DNA of 64,000 bases from Micrococcales bacterium (GCA_947452235.1 CANGBK010000002.1:25679-89678); one strand, 5' to 3'; counted from the stretch's first letter, positions 1 through 10,339 are shown. Numbers and translations: made by a program. Notes: generated by a model not told the origin, from the sequence alone.

Positions 1-5
1 TCTAA

Positions 6-1433
6 CTAATCTGCCTGCAATTGGTTAGCAGAAAGCAAGAACAAAGCCTCAGCAACCATTGCATTTTTCAACCCAACCAGGTGAATCGATTCGTTTGGGC
101 TGTGTGCTCTTGAATCAGCATCCTCAACACCGGTTACCAAAATCTGTGCATCTGGGAACACTTCGGTCAAATCAGCAATAAACGGGATAGATCCACCGAT
201 TCCAATGTCAACAGTTGGGTTACCAAAGGCTGCTCCAAGGCTGTTTTTAGCCAGTTGCGCGGCCCAACCCGAAGAATCTGCCATAAAGGCCTTACCCTCT
301 TCAATCTCGCCCCATTCCAACTGGGCACCAAAAGGCAGGTTTTCCTCGATATGAGCTCTAAGTAGCAAAAGAGCCTCATGTGGGTCCTGCCCAGGGGCAA
401 TTCTCATGCTGATCTTCGCTGAAGCAGTAGGCATCAGAGTGTTTGAAGATGTGGCTACCGAAGGAGCATCGATTCCAATGACTGTGATTGAGGATTTACC
501 CCAAAGCCTAGTCATAATGCCGCCTTCCCCTATTTGGCTAACCTGAGGCAACAAACTGCTGTCCTCCCTTAGGTTGGCATCGGTGTATGGAAGATCTTCA
601 AATTCGTAGGTTTTTAGGCCTTTAACGGCAACATTTCCCTTGTCATCATGAAGTGAGGCAAGGACCTTTACCAATGGAATCAAGGCATCTGGGACCGTTC
701 CACCAAACATTCCGGAGTGAACAGCGTGTTCCATGGTTCTAATGTGAATGACCTGAGCAACCATGCCTCTAAGGCTTACAGTCAAAGCTGGGACTTCCGG
801 TGACCAGTTCATAGAATCCGCCACGATAATCACGTCTGCGGCTAATTTAGCCTTATTTTCATCCAAAAACGCTCTAAAAGTCCTAGATCCAGCCTCTTCT
901 TCACCTTCAATGAAGATAGATAGACCTAGATCGAAGTCTTCACCCGCTAGTTGTTTCAGGGTTTCGATGGCAGTTAGGTGGGTAATAACTCCAGCCTTGT
1001 CATCTGCTGCTCCGCGACCATAAATACGACCATCGCGCGGCGTTGGTTCAAAAGCAGGGCTTAGCCAAAGCTCTGAATCCCCCGGCGGCTGAACATCGTG
1101 GTGAGCGTATAACAAAACATGAGGCTTGCCGTTCTTAGCTGCTCTTGAAGCCAAAACCGCAGGAGCGCCAGGAATTCCATCCAAAACTGCTCGTTTGATC
1201 TCAACTTCATCGAAGATACCTGAATCTCTAAACAGTTGAGCAACTGTGGCAGCACTTCGCTCAAGATCATTGGCATCGAATGCTTCCCAAGCAATACCTG
1301 GTATTCGGACGAGGTTGCCAAGAGTCTCAAGGCGGTCCTCGAACTGATCAGAGACCCACTTCGAGGCTTGGTCAATAAGATCCTGGTTGGGTGTCATGTG
1401 GGCTGAACTGGCTGGCGTCGGCGAGAATGTCAT
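6..1433 (-). CDS. M20-family metallopeptidase / dipeptidase
   Basis: 475-aa ORF with M20 motifs (LLYAHHDVQPPGD, GRGAADDKAGV, EGEEEAGS). Confidence 0.9.
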   Translation of the reverse strand: MTFSPTPASSAHMTPNQDLIDQASKWVSDQFEDRLETLGNLVRIPGIAWEAFDANDLERSAATVAQLFRDSGIFDEVEIKRAVLDGIPGAPAVLASRAAKNGKPHVLLYAHHDVQPPGDSELWLSPAFEPTPRDGRIYGRGAADDKAGVITHLTAIETLKQLAGEDFDLGLSIFIEGEEEAGSRTFRAFLDENKAKLAADVIIVADSMNWSPEVPALTVSLRGMVAQVIHIRTMEHAVHSGMFGGTVPDALIPLVKVLASLHDDKGNVAVKGLKTYEFEDLPYTDANLREDSSLLPQVSQIGEGGIMTRLWGKSSITVIGIDAPSVATSSNTLMPTASAKISMRIAPGQDPHEALLLLRAHIEENLPFGAQLEWGEIEEGKAFMADSSGWAAQLAKNSLGAAFGNPTVDIGIGGSIPFIADLTEVFPDAQILVTGVEDADSRAHSPNESIHLVGLKNAMVAEALFLLSANQLQAD

Positions 1434-1473
1434 GAGAGTAATCTAAATCACATAACCGTGAAAACTAAGGACA

Positions 1474-2028
1474 TTGATGAGCGAGCAGCAAAAAGATTCC
1501 AATTCGAAATCAACCGGTAAAGGTCGCCCAACCCCAACCCGTAAAGAGCGCGAGGCTGCCAACCTACGTCCAATCGTTGGTAACAAGAGTAAAGAGTCAC
1601 TTGCCCAAGCTAGAGCTACTCAGCGTGACGCTCGCCTAAAGGCTAGAGCTGCGATGTTATCGGGTGATGAAAAGTATTTACTTGGTCGCGACCGAGGACC
1701 GCAACGAAAACTAGCACGTGAAATCATCGACAACCGATACACAATCATTGAAGGCCTAATGCCCATGATGGTTGTCTTGCTTATCTTCTCTGCAATGAGT
1801 AATGAAGCTGGCCAGGCGATTGTTACTTTAGTCATGCTGGTGGCACTTTTGATTGTTGCTCTAGAGGCTTCTTTCTTGCACCGCAAGATCAAGAAACTAG
1901 TTCACGAAAAACTTGGTAGCGAAACAAAATTGCAAGCAGGAACTTGGTTCTACATTTTCACACGTGGCATGCAACCTCGCCCGCTAAGAATCCCTAAGCC
2001 AACACCAAGACGTCAACTGAAAAAGTAA
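1474..2028 (+). CDS. DUF3043-family membrane protein
   Basis: N-terminal GKGRPTPTRKEREAANLRP motif and two central hydrophobic segments, typical of the actinobacterial DUF3043 family. Confidence 0.8.
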   Translation: MMSEQQKDSNSKSTGKGRPTPTRKEREAANLRPIVGNKSKESLAQARATQRDARLKARAAMLSGDEKYLLGRDRGPQRKLAREIIDNRYTIIEGLMPMMVVLLIFSAMSNEAGQAIVTLVMLVALLIVALEASFLHRKIKKLVHEKLGSETKLQAGTWFYIFTRGMQPRPLRIPKPTPRRQLKK

Positions 2029-2080
2029 CTCACAAGGTCAAATTTCAGCAAAGAACCACAAGTTCACAAAGGAGTCAACT

Positions 2081-3469
2081 GTGGCAGAAAACACTGCTGG
2101 TCATCTACCCCAATTAATCACTCAAGTTGTAAGCGCAATTGAGGAACTCAAGGGAACTTATTCTGGGTTCGATGTTCATTCAAGCTTGAAAGCAAATCCA
2201 GAAGACATCAGTTCAGTTCTTAAAGAACTAACAGATCGACTTGATAATAACTTCCCATACTTCCACCCAAGCTATGCAGCTCAAATGCTCAAAGCTCCAC
2301 ACCCAGTCGCAGTTGCTGCATATCTAGCGACAATGATGCTCAACCCAAATAACCATTCGATAGATGCATCTCCTGCAACCACAATCATGGAACGTGATGT
2401 TCTCAAACAATTCGCAGCGATGTTTGAATATCCAGAAGAATTCTTAGGTCACCTAACCTGGAGTGGAACAACAGCGAATCTGGAAGCACTTTGGATTGCT
2501 AGAGAATTGCAACCAACCAAGAAGATTGCTCATTCCGCTGATGCCCACTACACCCATTCGAGAATGTCTGAAGTACTAGGAACAACCAACGTTTCTATTC
2601 CAACTGAGGCAGACGGACGCATGTCTCTAGACGCTCTAGAAACGGAGCTCAAAAAAGGTGATATTGGAACCATCGTTGCAACAATGGGCACCACAGGCCT
2701 TGGAGCGGTTGACCCACTTGCAGATATTTTGGTTCTGGCTAAAAAATACGGAGCGAGAGTTCACGTGGACACTGCTTACGGTGGTTTCTTCAAACTCATT
2801 GCTGAGAATTATCTATCCCCTGAAACTGCAAGACACTATGCAGCTCTAAAAGATGCAGATTCAATTGTGGTTGATCCACACAAGCATGGTTTACAGCCAT
2901 ACGGTTCAGGCGCAGTGTTCTTTAGAGATATTTCTCTAGGTAAGTTCTATAAGCACGACTCCCCTTACACATACTTCATCTCAGATGATCTTCACTTCGG
3001 TGAGATTCAACTTGAGTGTTCCAGAGCAGGTGCATCAGCTGCAGCTATCTGGGCCACTCTAAAACTTTTCCCACTAACAGAAGACGGCTTGGGTAAAGCA
3101 CTTATCCCAACAAGAAATGCCGCAACCAGTTGGTATGAACTTATAAGCCAGTCTGATTCGCTAGTTGCTTATCAAAAACCAGAGCTGGATATCCTCACAT
3201 ATCTACCAAAAGTTAGTTCAATGTCGAAACTCGATTATGTTTCTCATGAACTTTTGATTCAAGCTGCTCAAGGTGAACGCAAAGAACAGATTCATCTTGC
3301 AACTTATGTAACCAAACCAGAACAACTAAAAACCCGAGGCTTTGATCTAGTTCAGGATGCACCAAATGCAAGGATTCTGCGCAGCGTACTAATGAAACCT
3401 GAGCATGAAACTTGGGTTCCACAGATTCACCAAAAAGTAGAGTCGCTGGCCCGAACACTTATTGGCTAG
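2081..3469 (+). CDS. Pyridoxal-dependent amino-acid decarboxylase (group II; substrate unknown)
   Basis: PLP-lysine motif DPHKHG, HVDTAYGG motif; AAAGGAG Shine-Dalgarno upstream. Confidence 0.85.
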   Translation: MAENTAGHLPQLITQVVSAIEELKGTYSGFDVHSSLKANPEDISSVLKELTDRLDNNFPYFHPSYAAQMLKAPHPVAVAAYLATMMLNPNNHSIDASPATTIMERDVLKQFAAMFEYPEEFLGHLTWSGTTANLEALWIARELQPTKKIAHSADAHYTHSRMSEVLGTTNVSIPTEADGRMSLDALETELKKGDIGTIVATMGTTGLGAVDPLADILVLAKKYGARVHVDTAYGGFFKLIAENYLSPETARHYAALKDADSIVVDPHKHGLQPYGSGAVFFRDISLGKFYKHDSPYTYFISDDLHFGEIQLECSRAGASAAAIWATLKLFPLTEDGLGKALIPTRNAATSWYELISQSDSLVAYQKPELDILTYLPKVSSMSKLDYVSHELLIQAAQGERKEQIHLATYVTKPEQLKTRGFDLVQDAPNARILRSVLMKPEHETWVPQIHQKVESLARTLIG

Positions 3470-3492
3470 TATCAACACATAACTAAGAAGGA

Positions 3493-4500
3493 ATGAACAT
3501 GAAATATCGTTATCTAGGAAACAGCGGCTTTAAAGTCAGCGAAATGGTTTACGGAAACTGGCTAACCCACGCAAGCCAAATTGAGAATGAACGCGCTATC
3601 TCAACAGTTCATGCTGCGCTAGACGGTGGAATTACTTCCTTCGACACTGCAGATGTTTACGCTAACCAGGCAGCGGAATCTGTCCTAGGAGAAGCTCTAA
3701 AAGGTCAGCGTCGTGAAGGTCTAGAAGTCTTCACTAAGGTTTACTGGCCGGTAGCCGAGCGCATGCCTAACGATCATGGGCTTTCTCGTAAGCACATCAT
3801 GGAATCCATCAATGGTTCTCTAAAGCGTTTGCAGATGGATTACGTTGACCTGTACCAAGCTCACCGTTATGACGTTGAGACTCCGCTTGAAGAGACTATG
3901 CAGGCATTCGCTGATGTGGTTCGTCAAGGTAAGGCTCTATACATCGGCGTTTCTGAATGGAACGCTGAACAGATCCGTGCCGGAGTAAAACTTGCTAAAG
4001 AACTTGGCATCCAACTCATTTCAAGTCAGCCTCAATACTCAATGCTTTGGCGTGTAATTGAAGCAGAAGTAATCCCAACTTGTGAAGAGCTAGGCGTCAG
4101 TCAAATTGTTTGGTCACCGATGGCTCAAGGTGTGCTAACTGGTAAGTACTTACCTGGTCAGCCTGTCCCTGCAGGTTCACGAGCATCAGATGAAAAAGTT
4201 AACGGTTCTATTCAGAAACTTCTGACCGATGATGTTCTAACTCGTGTTCAGGAACTAAAACCGCTTGCTGATGAACTTAACCTCACTATGGCTCAGTTTG
4301 CTTTGGCTTGGGTTCTACAGAACAAGAATGTTTCAAGTGCGATTGTTGGGGCAACCTCACCTGAACAAATCACCAGCAACATTGGTGCGGTTGGCGTTGA
4401 GATTCCGCAAGAAATCATGACCAAGGTAACCGAGATTTTGGCTCCAGTAACGGTTACTGACCCAGCTGAAACAAAGTCACCTGAAGGCAGATTAGTTTAA
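3493..4500 (+). CDS. Aldo/keto reductase
   Basis: MKYRYLGNSGFKVSEM, FDTADVYANQAAE, DYVDLYQAHR motifs; 23 bp after the decarboxylase. Confidence 0.9.
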   Translation: MNMKYRYLGNSGFKVSEMVYGNWLTHASQIENERAISTVHAALDGGITSFDTADVYANQAAESVLGEALKGQRREGLEVFTKVYWPVAERMPNDHGLSRKHIMESINGSLKRLQMDYVDLYQAHRYDVETPLEETMQAFADVVRQGKALYIGVSEWNAEQIRAGVKLAKELGIQLISSQPQYSMLWRVIEAEVIPTCEELGVSQIVWSPMAQGVLTGKYLPGQPVPAGSRASDEKVNGSIQKLLTDDVLTRVQELKPLADELNLTMAQFALAWVLQNKNVSSAIVGATSPEQITSNIGAVGVEIPQEIMTKVTEILAPVTVTDPAETKSPEGRLV

Positions 4501-5499
4501 CTAACGGTTGAGTTTGCGTCCCCAGAAAGGACCAAAGTATATAAAACCGGTGTAACCCTGAACTAGGTTTGCACCTGCATTTAAGCGCTCTAGAACCTGA
4601 TCTTTGGTTTCAACTCCACCTACCGAAATAACGGCTAGGTCTTGACCAAGTGTTTTCCTTAGAAGCTTTAGAACTTCTATTGAACGCAAATTCAAAACAG
4701 GTCCAGATAAACCACCTGCACCCATTGCAGCAACTTTGTCTTGAGGAGTTTTGAGGTTATCTCTGGTGATAGTTGTGTTAGTAGCAATAACGCCAGCCAA
4801 ACCTAATCGTTTAGCCAATTTGGCGACCTCGATGATGTCCTCATCAGATAGATCAGGTGCAATCTTGACCAACACTGGTTTACCTAAAGCTTCTTTTTGA
4901 ACTGCAACCAAAATAGGCTCTAGCGCTTTAACATCTTGAAGTGATCTAAGCCCAGGTGTGTTTGGTGATGAAACGTTTACAGCCAAATAGTCTGCAAATG
5001 GCGCTAGCAACATTGCACTCTTTCGGTAATCAACAACAGCATCCTCAACTGGAGTAACCTTGCTTTTACCTATGTTCACACCGATAACTGGAAGTTTCTT
5101 TCCTGATGCACGAAGGTCTTGAAGTCTTTTCGCAACTACTTCTGCTCCATCGTTATTGAACCCCATACGGTTGATCAGCGCTCGGTCAGCTTTCAATCTA
5201 AATAACCTAGGTTTTTCATTACCTGGTTGAGCTATAGCAGTAACAGTTCCAATTTCAACGTGAGAGAAACCCAACTCGCCCAACGCAACAACTGCATGAG
5301 CGTTCTTATCAAAACCAGCTGCAATTCCAAAAGGTCCATTGAATTCAAGACCAAGAGCTGAAAACTTTTTATTGTTTTTAGGTAAAAGTTTCAGAAGTCC
5401 AAGTGCTGATGCAGTCCTAATTGCGAACATACCTAAATGGTGAGCAGTCTCAGGATTAAGTCTTGATAGGAATACTCGGAAGATAGCCTTATAGAGCAC
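4501..5499 (-). CDS. pyrD: Dihydroorotate dehydrogenase (quinone)
   Basis: GPFGIAAGFDKNAHAV, NVSSPNTPGLRSLQ, VKIAPDLSDEDI motifs. Confidence 0.93.
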   Translation of the reverse strand: MLYKAIFRVFLSRLNPETAHHLGMFAIRTASALGLLKLLPKNNKKFSALGLEFNGPFGIAAGFDKNAHAVVALGELGFSHVEIGTVTAIAQPGNEKPRLFRLKADRALINRMGFNNDGAEVVAKRLQDLRASGKKLPVIGVNIGKSKVTPVEDAVVDYRKSAMLLAPFADYLAVNVSSPNTPGLRSLQDVKALEPILVAVQKEALGKPVLVKIAPDLSDEDIIEVAKLAKRLGLAGVIATNTTITRDNLKTPQDKVAAMGAGGLSGPVLNLRSIEVLKLLRKTLGQDLAVISVGGVETKDQVLERLNAGANLVQGYTGFIYFGPFWGRKLNR

Positions 5500-5510
5500 G
5501 AATAACCCCC

Positions 5511-5981
5511 TTAAGCCTGTTCAGCTGAATTAGTTTCGCGCTCAACCTTCAAAAGTGTGATTGCATCCTCAAAATCTTCTAGCGTTTCCCAACCCTGGTA
5601 AACGCTCGCATATCTCATGAATGCAACTTCATCGAGCTTTCTCAGTGGTTCAAGGATGGCTAAACCAACCTCTTGAGCTTCAACCTGAGCTGACCCGGTT
5701 GCTCTAACAATTTCTTCAACTGTTTGAGCTAGCATCGCAAGATCAGCTTCTGTGACAGGTCTACCCTGACAGGCCTTACGAACACCGTTGATGATCTTGT
5801 CTCTTCTAAACGGCTCAGTTGTGCCGCCACGCTTTAGAACTGACAAGCTCGCAGTCTCAGTTGTAGAAAATCTTGCACCGCACTCAGGGCACTGACGTCT
5901 TCTTCTAATTGATGAACCATCATCTGAGGTTCTGGAATCCATTACTCGGGAGTCTGGGTTGCGACAAAAAGGGCAATACAT
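5511..5981 (-). CDS. nrdR: Transcriptional repressor NrdR (start re-assigned to MYCPFC)
   Basis: [17 protein letters not shown] zinc-ribbon start, ATP-cone domain; AAAGGAG upstream of the internal ATG. Confidence 0.93.
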   Translation of the reverse strand: MYCPFCRNPDSRVMDSRTSDDGSSIRRRRQCPECGARFSTTETASLSVLKRGGTTEPFRRDKIINGVRKACQGRPVTEADLAMLAQTVEEIVRATGSAQVEAQEVGLAILEPLRKLDEVAFMRYASVYQGWETLEDFEDAITLLKVERETNSAEQA

Positions 5982-6126
5982 CAGATGACTCCTTTCAACC
6001 TGCACAAATTCAACATGTAGTGCTCCTAGTCTAATCTGAACCCAGATGTTGTGTTAGGAGGCAAGAAACCTTCAACCCTTACATTAGGGCTGTTAGCCTA
6101 TACAAGTACCCCTAGATAGGACCCAA

Positions 6127-6627
6127 GTGCAAGAAATCTTAGACACCTCAGAAGCTCTAAAAGCCGCTTTCAGAAGACATGCTTCAGGCGTTTGCATTAT
6201 TACTTTGAATGACCCTGAAGGTAATCCGGTTGGCTTTACAGCAACTTCTGTGACATCGCTTGGATCTAATCCTGCTCTTGCAACTTTCAACGTTGCTCGA
6301 GGAGCTAGCAGCTGGAATGCTCTAAAGCACGCTGAATATGTAGCTATCTCTATGCTCAGCGAAGAGTCTTTGTACCTAGCGAAGAAAATGTCTCAGGATC
6401 ACACCAAGCGATTCTTGGATGATGACTGGAAACCAGAAGCAACCCATAAGTTACCTGTTTTCGACAAAGTTAACGCCGTACTTATTTGCAAAGTCAGACA
6501 GTGTCTTGAAGTCGAAATGAATGCGGTAATCGTAGTTGAAATTGAAAAGGGCTTACTGCCCGAAGAGTTCGCCAGTTTGCTCTACCACAACAGGGGCTAT
6601 GTCCTCCCCGGGCAAAGGCTCGATTAG
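6127..6627 (+). CDS. Flavin reductase family protein
   Basis: FRRHASGVCIITLNDPEGNPVGFTATSVTSLG ... LLYHNRGY, typical flavin-reductase-like domain. Confidence 0.88.
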   Translation: MQEILDTSEALKAAFRRHASGVCIITLNDPEGNPVGFTATSVTSLGSNPALATFNVARGASSWNALKHAEYVAISMLSEESLYLAKKMSQDHTKRFLDDDWKPEATHKLPVFDKVNAVLICKVRQCLEVEMNAVIVVEIEKGLLPEEFASLLYHNRGYVLPGQRLD

Positions 6628-9600
6628 ATCCACAATTACCGGTGTCTCTAAAACGCTATTGCCGAAGTGTTGTTTCACCTCAGAGATAAGTTCAGGACCC
6701 ACATAAACCTTGTGCTTTATGCGGTATTCAGTTACGCCGGTGTCGGTCTTCAAAAGTAACTGAACCTCGGTTTGACCTGGATACCTTGAAAGAATCTTGT
6801 CTAACTGTTCAATATTTGGTCGAGTGGCCAGATGCTGCGCAATAGCCAGCTTCAACGGACCAACAAAGCCTGATTTGTCTTTCTCTAGAACCACTACATC
6901 ATTTACATTCAAAGTGAAGCTGTCATCTCTAGGACGAAGTCTTCCCCTAACCGCAACAATCGCGTCAACTTTGAGCTTGTCAACATGCTCGAGGTAAGTC
7001 TTACTAAACATCATCAAAGTAATCTCAGCATCAAGATCTTCAATCGTGACGTTGGCATAAACATTTCCAGAAGATCTAGCCGTCTTGACTTCAACGTTAG
7101 TAATCAAACCACTCAGGGTGAGGGCTTCACCTTCAGTAAATGCTGTTCTTGAAGTGAAAGCTGTAATTGATTCAGTTGCCGCAGAACGAATGCTGTTTTC
7201 AGCACCTCTTAATGGATGATCACTAACGTATAGACCCAACATTTCTCGCTCAAGGCTAAGCAGTTGTCTTTGTGGCCATTCTTCTAAGTTTGCAATCTTG
7301 ATATTGCTCTGCTCTTCTTCAAAATCGCCGAATAGATCCATCTCGCCGGTTGACTGGGATTTCTTTTCCTTTAGAGCAGATTCAACCAATTCCTCGTGAA
7401 CTTCATAAAGAGCTCTCCTAGAAACACCGAACGAGTCAAAGGCACCAGCTTTAATTAGCGATTCGATAACCCGCTTGGTGCAAACAGAAGCCGGCACTTT
7501 TGCAACAAAGTCCTGGAAAGATTCGAAACGACCTTCCGAATTGCGAGTGTCGATGATTGCCTGAACGACTCCGCCACCAACGTTACGTATAGCTTCCAAA
7601 CCGAAGCGGATATCTTTACCCACTGCTTGGAAATCGGCAATCGAGTCGTTTACATCAGGTGGTAGAACCTTGATGCCAGCTCTTCTAGCCTCGCTTAGAT
7701 ATGTACTTAAACGATCACGAGAGTTTCTTACTGAAGTTAGAAGTGCGGCCATATATTCCTGCGGGAAGTTGGCTTTCATGTATGCAGTCCAGTAAGACAA
7801 AACACCATAGGCAGCTGAGTGAGCCTTGTTGAAGGCATAATCAGCAAAAGGAAGAAGCGTTGACCAAAGCTTTTCAGTTGCATCAGCGGAGAATGAATTC
7901 TTTGCCATTTCTTCAGCGAAGGTAAGTTTCAGAGCATCCAACTCTTCTTTTTTCTTCTTACCCATAGCGCGACGTAGGTTATCGGCTTGAGCTAGGGAGA
8001 AGTTAGCAACCTTTTGCGCAACAGCCATAACCTGCTCTTGATAAACAATCAACCCGTAGGTTGGGTCAAGGATTTCAGACAGTGGTCCGGCTAACTCAGG
8101 GTGAATCGGGTCATTTTGTTCCAGACCATTCTTACGCTGAGCGTAAGAAGTGTGTGAGCCCATACCCATCGGTCCTGGTCGATACAAAGCAATAGCAGCG
8201 GAGATGTGCTCAAATCTTGATGGCTTCATCAAACGAAGAAGCGATCTCATCTGACCACCATCAAGTTGGAACACACCTAGGGTGTCTCCCCTAGAAATCA
8301 TCTCGTAGGTGTTTGGGTCACCATCTAGATCTAGATCTTCGAGAACAACGTCAACGTTTCTGTTGCTCTTAGCGTTCTCAATTGCTTTATCAAGAACAGT
8401 CAGGTTACGAAGACCTAGGAAGTCCATCTTCACTAGCCCTAGCTCTTCACATGCATGCTGAGCAAAGGCGGTGATGATAGCTCCGTCATCATCTCTTCTA
8501 ATTACAGGGATGACATCCATCAAAGGTTCAGCAGACATGATCACACCAGCCGCGTGAACGCTGGTCTGCCTCTTTAGACCTTCAAGGCCTCGAGCTAGTT
8601 CAAAAGTTTTTAGAGCATCAGCGTCTTCTTCAAGAATCTTTCTAAACTCGGCTGCTTCTTTATAGCGAGAGTTTGAATCCACCGGAGCATCTAGTGCTAC
8701 TGGTTCAAATTCAACCGGCTCTTCATCAAAGTCTTCATCTGTTTCTTCTTGAACTTCCACCTGAACGGCTCTGGCTTTAGGGTCAACTACCATCTCGGTC
8801 AAGGTCATGTCTTTACCCAGAACCATACGAGGCATTGCTTTGGTTAGTTTTTCACCAACCGAGTAATCCATACCCAAAACACGAGCAGCATCTTTAAGGC
8901 TCTGCTTGGCCTTGATAGTTCCATAGGTAATAATTTGCGCAACCCGGTCATCACCGTATTTCTGAGTCACGTACCTAATAACTTCACCGCGACGTCTATC
9001 ATCGAAGTCAACATCGATATCGGGAAGGCTAATACGAGCTGGATTCAAGAATCTCTCAAATAGCAAACCATATTTGATTGGATCTAACGCAGTGATACCG
9101 AGGGCATAAGCAACTATCGAACCAGCGGCAGAACCACGGCCTGGACCAACACGAATACCCTGTTCCCTAGCCCAGTTGATAAAGTCAGCAACCACCAAGA
9201 AATATCCTGGGAAGTTCATACTCTTGATGACTTCAATTTCAAAAGCAACTCGTTGCCGGTATTCGTCAGTTAGATTCTCACCGAATCGTTCCTTGATACC
9301 TTTATTAACTTCGACTTCAAACCATGATGCCTCGGTGTGCCCTTCAGGAACCTGGAATCTAGGCATCAGGTTACGCTTTTCAAACTTGATCTCTGATCGT
9401 TCAGCGATAAGAAGAGTGTTGTCACACGCTTCAGGGAAATCAGCAAAAAGCTCACGCATTGCTTTAGCGCTCTTTAAGTAATACCCAGATCCTTCGAACT
9501 TGAAGCGTCGCTCATCATTTAGCTTGGTTCCAGTTTGAATACAAAGCAAAGCTTCTTGAGCAGCAGAATCCCCAGGATTAGTAAAGTGCAGGTCGTTGGT

Positions 9601-10251
9601 TGCAACCAGTGGGATACCCAGATCTTTTGAGAGTCTGATCAGGTCATCAAAAGTTCTTCTTTCAACTTCAGCACCATGCTGCATTATCTCGATGAAGTAG
9701 TTTTCTTTACCAAAGATGTCTCTGAATTCGGCGGCTGTTTCCAAAGCTTTTTGGTATTGCCCTAAACGCAATCTGGTTTGAACTTCACCTGAAGCACAAC
9801 CAGAAGTTGCGATGATTCCTTTTGAGTATTTGGAGAGCAGTTCCCTATCCATTCTTGGGTTGAAGTAATAACCTTCAAGCCAGGCATAGGAAGATAACTT
9901 GAAAAGATTGAACATGCTCGAGTTATCCGTTGAAAGCATGGTCAAGTGAGTATAGGAACCTTTAGAAATGTCATCCATTCCGCCGTCGGCCCACTGAGTC
10001 TTACTCTTTTCAAATCGGGAACCTGGCGCTAAATAGGCTTCAATACCAATAATCGGCTTTATTCCTTTTTTGGTTGCCTGCTCCCAGAAATCAAAGGCAC
10101 CAAAGTTGTTGCCGTGATCTGTAATAGCAATGGCAGGCATTTCAAACTCAACTGCTTTATCTAGCAGCTCGTTTACTTTGGCTGCACCATCGAGCATGGA
10201 GTAATCAGTGTGCACGTGTAGGTGCACAAAGTTATCGCTCTTGCCAGACAT
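6553..10251 (-). CDS. dnaE: DNA polymerase III subunit alpha
   Basis: PHP domain FVHLHVHTDYSMLDGA, PDIDVDFDDRRRGEV, Pol III alpha C-terminal domains; 1232 aa. Confidence 0.97.
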   Translation of the reverse strand: MSGKSDNFVHLHVHTDYSMLDGAAKVNELLDKAVEFEMPAIAITDHGNNFGAFDFWEQATKKGIKPIIGIEAYLAPGSRFEKSKTQWADGGMDDISKGSYTHLTMLSTDNSSMFNLFKLSSYAWLEGYYFNPRMDRELLSKYSKGIIATSGCASGEVQTRLRLGQYQKALETAAEFRDIFGKENYFIEIMQHGAEVERRTFDDLIRLSKDLGIPLVATNDLHFTNPGDSAAQEALLCIQTGTKLNDERRFKFEGSGYYLKSAKAMRELFADFPEACDNTLLIAERSEIKFEKRNLMPRFQVPEGHTEASWFEVEVNKGIKERFGENLTDEYRQRVAFEIEVIKSMNFPGYFLVVADFINWAREQGIRVGPGRGSAAGSIVAYALGITALDPIKYGLLFERFLNPARISLPDIDVDFDDRRRGEVIRYVTQKYGDDRVAQIITYGTIKAKQSLKDAARVLGMDYSVGEKLTKAMPRMVLGKDMTLTEMVVDPKARAVQVEVQEETDEDFDEEPVEFEPVALDAPVDSNSRYKEAAEFRKILEEDADALKTFELARGLEGLKRQTSVHAAGVIMSAEPLMDVIPVIRRDDDGAIITAFAQHACEELGLVKMDFLGLRNLTVLDKAIENAKSNRNVDVVLEDLDLDGDPNTYEMISRGDTLGVFQLDGGQMRSLLRLMKPSRFEHISAAIALYRPGPMGMGSHTSYAQRKNGLEQNDPIHPELAGPLSEILDPTYGLIVYQEQVMAVAQKVANFSLAQADNLRRAMGKKKKEELDALKLTFAEEMAKNSFSADATEKLWSTLLPFADYAFNKAHSAAYGVLSYWTAYMKANFPQEYMAALLTSVRNSRDRLSTYLSEARRAGIKVLPPDVNDSIADFQAVGKDIRFGLEAIRNVGGGVVQAIIDTRNSEGRFESFQDFVAKVPASVCTKRVIESLIKAGAFDSFGVSRRALYEVHEELVESALKEKKSQSTGEMDLFGDFEEEQSNIKIANLEEWPQRQLLSLEREMLGLYVSDHPLRGAENSIRSAATESITAFTSRTAFTEGEALTLSGLITNVEVKTARSSGNVYANVTIEDLDAEITLMMFSKTYLEHVDKLKVDAIVAVRGRLRPRDDSFTLNVNDVVVLEKDKSGFVGPLKLAIAQHLATRPNIEQLDKILSRYPGQTEVQLLLKTDTGVTEYRIKHKVYVGPELISEVKQHFGNSVLETPVIVDLIEPLPGEDIAPVVVEQTGELFGQ

Positions 10252-10283
10252 TAAATACTTATTTCCCTATGTTTTTCTGCTTC

Positions 10284-10305
10284 GGGCAAATAGCATACTT
10301 TGCCC
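10284..10305. repeat. Inverted repeat GGGCAAA-N8-TTTGCCC between rluD end and dnaE start
   Basis: Read directly: gggcaaa tagcatac tttgccc. Confidence 0.7.
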
Positions 10306-10339
10306 TACCCTCATAAACCTTTACGACACCAACTAAGAA

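Noticed and set aside
5982-6100. NrdR-box-like half sites (ACACAACATC, ATGTAGTGC) upstream of nrdR
   Set aside because: Only partial matches to ACACWATATWGTGT and no correctly spaced pair; too weak to call.
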